Source: Eggerthella sp. CAG:368 (GTDB lineage: Bacteria; Actinomycetota; Coriobacteriia; Coriobacteriales; Eggerthellaceae). Taken from it: a stretch of DNA of 9,402 bases. Made by a program: the position numbers and the translations under genes. Below the pieces are notes generated by a model, which was given only the letters and a program-made list of their open reading frames with translations, did no database searches and was not told the DNA's origin. Location of the stretch: positions 1 to 9,402 of the forward strand of contig FR895474.1 in the NCBI GenBank assembly GCA_000434775.1, read 5' to 3'. Shown in pieces: positions 4,941 to 9,402 of the stretch (within the stretch, counting starts at the first letter, position 1; each line of letters opens with the position of its first letter).

Positions 4941-6770
4941 TTAGCGCGCAAAAGCCTCTGAGCAGAATAAACGTCTCTCCATTACATTCATTCCCGCAGA
5001 ACCCGCAACAAAGAAAAGAGAATCCACGTTTGAATTCGAAACATAGTCAAGAGACTGTGCAATGGAGTCCAAGTTTGCTCCATCAGACAACAATAACGGT
5101 GCATTTGCACGCGCACCAAAGCAGCCACAGGCCAACAAATTGGGCCATTGACCAATTGTTAAAGCGGACAAACAGAACTTCTTTTCAGCAGATGAATCAC
5201 GCAAAAAAGAATCGGAAATGTAGTTTGTTATATTTCGGCAAGTCTCAGAAACATTGCCTTTTTCCAAAACTAAAACCTTTTTGTCAAAACTTTCAATAAC
5301 CTTTTTAACTGCGCTGTTTTTTGCTCCAGCAAAAACAATTGCTTTTTTGAAATCCACTTTGTCCAAATAGTCCGTAAGACAACCGTCATTCGACTCATTA
5401 TTAACCACAAAAATTGGGCATTTTTCCTTATACAAATAAGGTGCTGCCACTAAAGAAGCAGGATTGCTATCAAAATCTATTACCCCAACCTCTTCGCGCC
5501 AGAACCCTTCTTTTTTCCCAAATTCGTAAACCTCTATTGAAAAATCAAGCGACTCTTTTCCTCTGCCAAAAACCACAACTTCAGGTGACCAAGGAAAAGC
5601 CTTTGCCAGTTCTTCAGCATTTGCGGCTCTACCCCAACAATCAAACAAAAGAACCTTTTTAGGCTCAACCTGATACAAATACTGCTCAACAGTATCGGGG
5701 ATAGTATCTGGAGAAACAGGCAACACAGGTGCGCCATAAGCAGATGCCAAAGCGTTTGCAACAATAGTATTTACATGAGAAACATCGCACGCAAGCGCTA
5801 CGGTTTTTACTTTCTCATTACCCCAGCCTTCGCGAATCATCTTAGTATTAATGCTTGCAAAGTTATCGCCATCAAATACCTTATATGAACCAGGTGTTTC
5901 TTTTTGCTTTGCAACTTTTTCCAGAGCCTTAAATACCCGCTGTTCAGCCTCAGCACTTCCGGTGCGGCCACCAAGACCGCCGTATACGCGACAAACTTCT
6001 TCCGCATCTCCCATTAAGCGGGTATGCCCTTTTTCGATCCAAATTGCCTTATTGCACAAACGAGCAATTTGCTCATTACTATGAGAAACAATTAATACGG
6101 TAACCCCGTGTTCTTCAATAAGCTGATTAATGCGATCTTCGCATTTCTTTTGGAACATAAAGTCACCAACAGAAAGCACTTCATCAACAATTAAAATTTC
6201 CGGAACAATAACCGTAGCAATAGCAAACGCAATACGCGCAACCATACCTGAAGAATAGTTCTTCAAAGGCATATCAAGAAACTTTTCAACCTCAGCAAAA
6301 CTAACAATTTCATCAAAGTTTTCGTCGATAAACTTCTTTGAGTAGCCAAGCAGTGCACCGTTCAGATAGATGTTTTCTCGGGCAGTTAAATCCATATCAA
6401 AGCCAGCACCAAGCTCAATAAGTGGCGCAATGCTGCCGTTAATTTCACACGTTCCCTCTGAAGGATCCAAAACGCCGGCAACAATTTTTAAAAGCGTAGA
6501 TTTGCCAGAACCGTTGGTTCCCATAATGCCAAATACATCGCCTTTTTTTACCTCAAAAGAAATGTCATCTAACGCCTTGAAGCCCTCAAAAAATAATTCG
6601 CGCTTTGCAAGCTTAATGGCATATTCCTTTAAGTTATTCAGCTGCTCTGACGCCATATTAAACACCATAGAAACATGATCAATCTTAATCATGGTTTCAC
6701 GGTTATCAACTTCTTCAGTTTTAGGAGCGTCATCAATAGTTAGAACAGAAGTGTTAACGTTTTCTGGCAT
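4941..6770 (-). CDS. Polysaccharide ABC exporter ATPase (Wzt/TagH type) fused to CWB2-like repeats (609 aa)
   Basis: This is the nucleotide-binding subunit that powers export of a lipid-linked glycan through the adjacent permease. Visible motifs are Walker A GTNGSGKST (84-92), IELGAGF in the Q-loop region (118-124), the signature NYSSGM (171-176), Walker B EILIVDE (191-197), D-loop SVGD (200-203) and the H-loop His at 230. ELGAGF and YSSGM in place of LSGGQ are hallmarks of the Wzt/TagH/KpsT group. Residues from about 300 to 609 replace the usual Wzt substrate-binding domain with what look like three degenerate CWB2 repeats (about 300-395, 396-500 and 501-609). Repeats 1 and 3 keep features such as ANALASAYGAPVLPVS and GARANAPLLLSDG. 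A linker rich in Glu, Ala and Lys (about 270-295) joins the halves. There is no signal peptide, so the repeats should be cytosolic. The ATG at 6770 lies 12 nt after the permease stop with AAAGGAAT as its ribosome-binding site. Confidence 0.93.
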   Translation of the reverse strand: MPENVNTSVLTIDDAPKTEEVDNRETMIKIDHVSMVFNMASEQLNNLKEYAIKLAKRELFFEGFKALDDISFEVKKGDVFGIMGTNGSGKSTLLKIVAGVLDPSEGTCEINGSIAPLIELGAGFDMDLTARENIYLNGALLGYSKKFIDENFDEIVSFAEVEKFLDMPLKNYSSGMVARIAFAIATVIVPEILIVDEVLSVGDFMFQKKCEDRINQLIEEHGVTVLIVSHSNEQIARLCNKAIWIEKGHTRLMGDAEEVCRVYGGLGGRTGSAEAEQRVFKALEKVAKQKETPGSYKVFDGDNFASINTKMIREGWGNEKVKTVALACDVSHVNTIVANALASAYGAPVLPVSPDTIPDTVEQYLYQVEPKKVLLFDCWGRAANAEELAKAFPWSPEVVVFGRGKESLDFSIEVYEFGKKEGFWREEVGVIDFDSNPASLVAAPYLYKEKCPIFVVNNESNDGCLTDYLDKVDFKKAIVFAGAKNSAVKKVIESFDKKVLVLEKGNVSETCRNITNYISDSFLRDSSAEKKFCLSALTIGQWPNLLACGCFGARANAPLLLSDGANLDSIAQSLDYVSNSNVDSLFFVAGSAGMNVMERRLFCSEAFAR

Positions 6771-6782
6771 ATCTAATTCCTT

Positions 6783-7559
6783 TTATACGTAAAGGATGAA
6801 TTTTTTCTCTTTGGCGCGGAATACCACATAGCCCAAAACAAGAGCAGCAGCAGCAAAACCAATACAAATAAGATTTTGTTCCAAACTTGGCGTCATGCCC
6901 CACAACGCAATTTCGCGGAAGTATGTTACGTAATGATACATAGGATTAAACTGCATTAGTGGCGCCAAAAAGTCTGGCAAGATTTCAATAGGGTAAAACA
7001 GCGGCGTTGCATAAGTCCACGCTGTTAGCACAACGCTCCACAAGTGCATAACGTCTCTGAAGAAAACCGAAAGCGCTGCAATAAGCAAGCCAAGCCCTAA
7101 GCTAAACGCAAACACATACAGTAAAAGCAGCGGTAAAAACAACAGGTTAAGCGTTGGAACAACCTGGAAAAACACCATTACCGCAACAACTGCAATAAGT
7201 GAAATTACAAAGTTAACCAGCGCAAATGCTACTTTTTCCAAAGGAAACAATATCTTATTGATGCGAATCTTTTTAATAAGCGATGCCGAATCAATAATGG
7301 AAGACATAGCCCCTGAAGTTGCATCAGACATTAACCCAAACAGCGTTTGTCCCAAAATTAAATACAGAGCAAAATTCTCAATTTGAAAACGGAACACCGT
7401 AGAAAAAACCGCTGTTAAAACAATCATCATTAAAAGCGGGTTAAGTACCGACCACAGAACACCCAATGCACTGCGGCGGTACTTTAACTTGAAGTCCTTA
7501 GAAACCAACGAGGTTAATATGAACCAATCTTTTTTAAATTGAATTTTCAAATCACTCAT
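6783..7559 (-). CDS. Polysaccharide ABC exporter permease, ABC-2 type (Wzm/TagG-like, 258 aa)
   Basis: This integral membrane subunit forms the channel for export of the glycan made by the flanking transferases. The N-terminal cytoplasmic part ends in FKLKYRRSALGVLWSVLNPLL (about 23-43), the classic ABC-2 amphipathic region and first helix. Hydrophobic segments lie at about 34-56, 62-80, 108-131, 138-165, 172-190 and 228-247, giving the usual six. TPLFYPIEILP (185-195) and NPMYHYVTYFRE (205-216) are typical of the family, and the length is normal. The ATG at 7559 is chosen because AGGAG (7573-7569) sits 9 nt upstream. A start at 7616 would add 19 residues (ending EHSC) without such a site. 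The ATPase gene follows after 12 nt, so the two subunits are co-translated. The ABC-2 fold is certain. Whether the substrate is a teichoic-acid-like polymer or an O-antigen-like glycan cannot be said. Confidence 0.93.
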   Translation of the reverse strand: MSDLKIQFKKDWFILTSLVSKDFKLKYRRSALGVLWSVLNPLLMMIVLTAVFSTVFRFQIENFALYLILGQTLFGLMSDATSGAMSSIIDSASLIKKIRINKILFPLEKVAFALVNFVISLIAVVAVMVFFQVVPTLNLLFLPLLLLYVFAFSLGLGLLIAALSVFFRDVMHLWSVVLTAWTYATPLFYPIEILPDFLAPLMQFNPMYHYVTYFREIALWGMTPSLEQNLICIGFAAAALVLGYVVFRAKEKKFILYV

Positions 7560-7568
7560 GCACGAATG

Positions 7569-7573
7569 CTCCT
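7569..7573 (-). promoter_or_regulatory. Ribosome-binding site that decides the permease start
   Basis: AGGAG on the minus strand lies 9 nt before the ATG at 7559. It falls inside the longer ORF that could begin at 7616, and so favours the shorter, family-length protein. Confidence 0.75.
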
Positions 7574-7637
7574 GTATATACTTAAACCCTAAGGCTACTA
7601 AATGTAAGCTAAACAAACTTCTATGCTAGCATGAGGG

Positions 7638-7669
7638 CCTTTAATTCTTCAAACAAAGACTCTTAAAGG
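7638..7669 (-). repeat. Imperfect inverted repeat after the first glycosyltransferase
   Basis: CCTTTAA (7638-7644) pairs with TTAAAGG (7663-7669), with an inner TCTT/AAGA pairing at 7646-7649 and 7656-7659. The hairpin starts 2 nt beyond the TAA stop at 7672. No U-tract follows, so it is more likely to protect or partly attenuate the transcript than to end it. The rest of the gap to the permease (7560-7637) holds the perfect palindrome ATGCTAGCAT (7623-7632) and only weak promoter-like boxes. Confidence 0.3.
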
Positions 7670-7671
7670 GT

Positions 7672-9402
7672 TTAATCTTCACTCAAAGCATAATATGAGC
7701 TGTTCTTATCTAAGTTTGTATTAGTAAGCGGATCGCCGTTTTTAAATACGCTGCCCCAACGGGTTGTGAATTCTTGCTTTTCTTTCTCCCACCGTTCGAG
7801 CTTTTCAGGATCTGCGATTTCTCTACCACGGGAAACAAATTCATAGTGATACAGTTCCGCATAAGGCGTAAACGTAATGCGATACCCTATGTGGCCAACC
7901 TTCAGGCAAAAGTCAATGTCATTAAATCCAACCGCTAAAGTTTCAGTGTATCCGCCCACTTTTTCAAAAACGTCACGGCTTACCATCTGGCATGCACCCG
8001 TAACGCCCGAGAAATTGCCGGGACGAACCGCACGAGCCAAATAACCTTCGCGTGTTTTTGAGAAGTTTTGGTTTACATGAGCCACGGCCCCGTGAACGCC
8101 AACCAACATTCCAGCATGCTGAACCAAATTGTCACGGAAATACAGCTTTGCACCCACTACGCCTACCTCAGGACGTTGCAAATAACCCAGCATTTCTTCT
8201 ATAAAGTTGGGCGTAATTACTTCCGTATCATTATTCAACAAAAGCAAATACTTGCCCCTTGCCTGTTGAACACCAAAATTAATTATCTTGGAATAATTGA
8301 ATTCGCCCTTCCATGTTACCACGCGCACCTGACCGTGCTTATATTGCAAGCGCTCGTAATACTTAAAGGTTTCAGGCTCTACACTGTTGTTTTCAACCAC
8401 TACAATTTCGTAATTGGTATACGTTGTTTTGTTTATGATTGATGAAATACAGGCATCAAGCATGTCAACGTGATCTTTATTGGGAATAATAACACTTACA
8501 TATGGGACAGGATCAGGCAGTGCATACTTTACGCGATACACAAACAAATGGTCTGTTGTAGTAACCTTTGCATTAATTCCCCTACGCTCAAGGTGTTTTT
8601 GAAGCGCAAGTCTTCCTGCTTCTTCTGCGTAAGGCTTTCCGCCTAGATTATCCCCACTTGTTGAGCCTTTATGTATGCGCCAGTGATACAAAACGCGTGC
8701 AACATGACAGAATTCCGCACCCTTTTCGTATGCATGCAAGGTAAGGTCGTAATCTTGTGCGCCAGAAACTTCATCCGTTGAAAGACCCATGCGAAGCAAA
8801 AGCTTGCGGTCAATCATAAGGAAGTGGGTAACACAATTGTGACTATATAAAAGATCTAGATTGAGCGGCGTTTTAAAAACAGGCTGAATGTACTTACCAG
8901 GCTTTTCGAATAAATCCTCATCGCAGTAAAATACTTCCGCATTAGGGTTTTTCTTCATAGCCATAAAATAGCAATACAAAGCATCGGGCTCGAGTAAATC
9001 ATCGTGATCTAAAAACGCAACAAATTTACCCTTAGCCGCACGAATGCCTTCGTTCGTATTGCCCACAATGCCTTTGTTTTCGCCCAAGTCAATATACCGA
9101 ATGCGCTTGTCGAAAAACGCCTTTGCTGCCTGCGCTACCGTTTCTTCTTCAGGCGAAGCATCTAACAACAGTAATTCCCAGTTTGCATAGCTCTGCTTTA
9201 CAACCGATTTAATCATTTGCAAAAGAAACAGCTTATTTGATTGATAACACGGAACAACAATACTAATAAGCGGTGCATTTTTGAGCACTTTTTCCTGCTG
9301 GACAATCAGTTCGTTTTTTTGCGCCCGATGATGCTCGAACCATTTTTGATACGCTTTGTCGTCTGCGCGAGCATCTTTCATATAAAGCCAAGAACCATAC
9401 TT
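7672..9402 (-). CDS. Tandem GT2-family glycosyltransferase, 5' end beyond window (at least 576 aa)
   Basis: The frame is open to the right edge. Seven codons (KYGSWLY) precede the first ATG at 9381, and the segment after it (YQKWFEHHRA) aligns with YHQWFIEHRA deep inside the 812-aa paralogue. The true start is therefore outside the window and the ATG is internal. Numbering from that Met, GT2 domain 1 starts at PLISIVVPCYQS (about 37) with DHDD at 125-128, CDEDLF at 153-158 and HWRIHKGS at about 233. Domain 2 starts at PYVSVIIPNKDH (about 293) with NND at 383-385 and FNDIDFCLK at 486-494. Both domains keep their Asp-rich metal-binding motifs, so both should be active. It probably acts at the inner membrane face with the exporter genes that follow 112 nt downstream. 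Its G+C content is closer to the permease than that of the paralogue. Donor and acceptor sugars are not predictable from the sequence. Confidence 0.92.
   Translation of the reverse strand, partial: KYGSWLYMKDARADDKAYQKWFEHHRAQKNELIVQQEKVLKNAPLISIVVPCYQSNKLFLLQMIKSVVKQSYANWELLLLDASPEEETVAQAAKAFFDKRIRYIDLGENKGIVGNTNEGIRAAKGKFVAFLDHDDLLEPDALYCYFMAMKKNPNAEVFYCDEDLFEKPGKYIQPVFKTPLNLDLLYSHNCVTHFLMIDRKLLLRMGLSTDEVSGAQDYDLTLHAYEKGAEFCHVARVLYHWRIHKGSTSGDNLGGKPYAEEAGRLALQKHLERRGINAKVTTTDHLFVYRVKYALPDPVPYVSVIIPNKDHVDMLDACISSIINKTTYTNYEIVVVENNSVEPETFKYYERLQYKHGQVRVVTWKGEFNYSKIINFGVQQARGKYLLLLNNDTEVITPNFIEEMLGYLQRPEVGVVGAKLYFRDNLVQHAGMLVGVHGAVAHVNQNFSKTREGYLARAVRPGNFSGVTGACQMVSRDVFEKVGGYTETLAVGFNDIDFCLKVGHIGYRITFTPYAELYHYEFVSRGREIADPEKLERWEKEKQEFTTRWGSVFKNGDPLTNTNLDKNSSYYALSED

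Noticed and set aside
8068..8442. Plus-strand ORF of 124 codons
   Set aside because: It lies wholly antisense to the second GT2 domain of the 7672-9402 gene, whose motifs are intact, and its own sequence has no coherent pattern.
9360..9381. ATG at 9381 as the real start of the first glycosyltransferase
   Set aside because: The frame stays open to the window edge, and the region aligns with an internal part of the paralogue about 250 residues from its start.

Overview
The window joins two unrelated modules of a bacterial genome. Almost all coding is on the minus strand. A cytoplasmic exporter ATPase carrying cell-wall-binding-repeat-2 (CWB2)-like repeats, together with moderate GC, points to a Gram-positive host. 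An actinobacterium of the Coriobacteriia type is my best guess, but this is an inference from gene content and not a firm placement.

Left module (about 1-1640, minus strand, visibly richer in G+C). It encodes a three-component ABC (ABC-3C) system, a class proposed from comparative genomics to act in biological conflict or defence. In transcription order there is a CTD-bearing first component (about 1637 to 637), a 148-residue winged-helix-like middle component resembling MC2 (650 to 204), and the N-terminus of a Rad50/SMC-like P-loop ATPase (197, running off the left edge). The first component is split into two frames. Adding one G near 1194 would join them into one protein of about 333 residues. 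A classic -1 slippery heptamer, A_AAA_AAG, also lies in register at 1131-1125 and would restore the same frame.

Intergenic region (1638-1937). It holds a candidate minus-strand promoter, a pair of 9-bp-period repeats inside that promoter, three 11-bp direct repeats running across the TTG start of the ABC-3C operon, and two G+C-rich inverted repeats. It precedes a very A+T-rich plus-strand orphan ORF of 136 codons (1938-2348). A perfect 13-bp inverted repeat at 2375-2413 separates this ORF from the convergent operon to its right and probably terminates transcription from both sides.

Right module (2442-9402, minus strand, lower G+C). This is a surface-polysaccharide assembly and export operon. 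In transcription order it has a tandem-GT2 glycosyltransferase (entering from beyond 9402, ending at 7672), an ABC-2 permease of the Wzm/TagG type (7559 to 6783), a Wzt/TagH-type ATPase (6770 to 4941), and a second tandem-GT2 glycosyltransferase with an extra N-terminal region (4880 to 2442). The two transferases would build the glycan and the permease/ATPase pair would export it. The ATPase carries a C-terminal half of about 310 residues that looks like three CWB2-type repeats. Such repeats normally sit outside the cell, where they bind anionic wall polymers. Here they occupy the place where Wzt proteins carry their substrate-recognition domain, which is the most interesting feature of the window.
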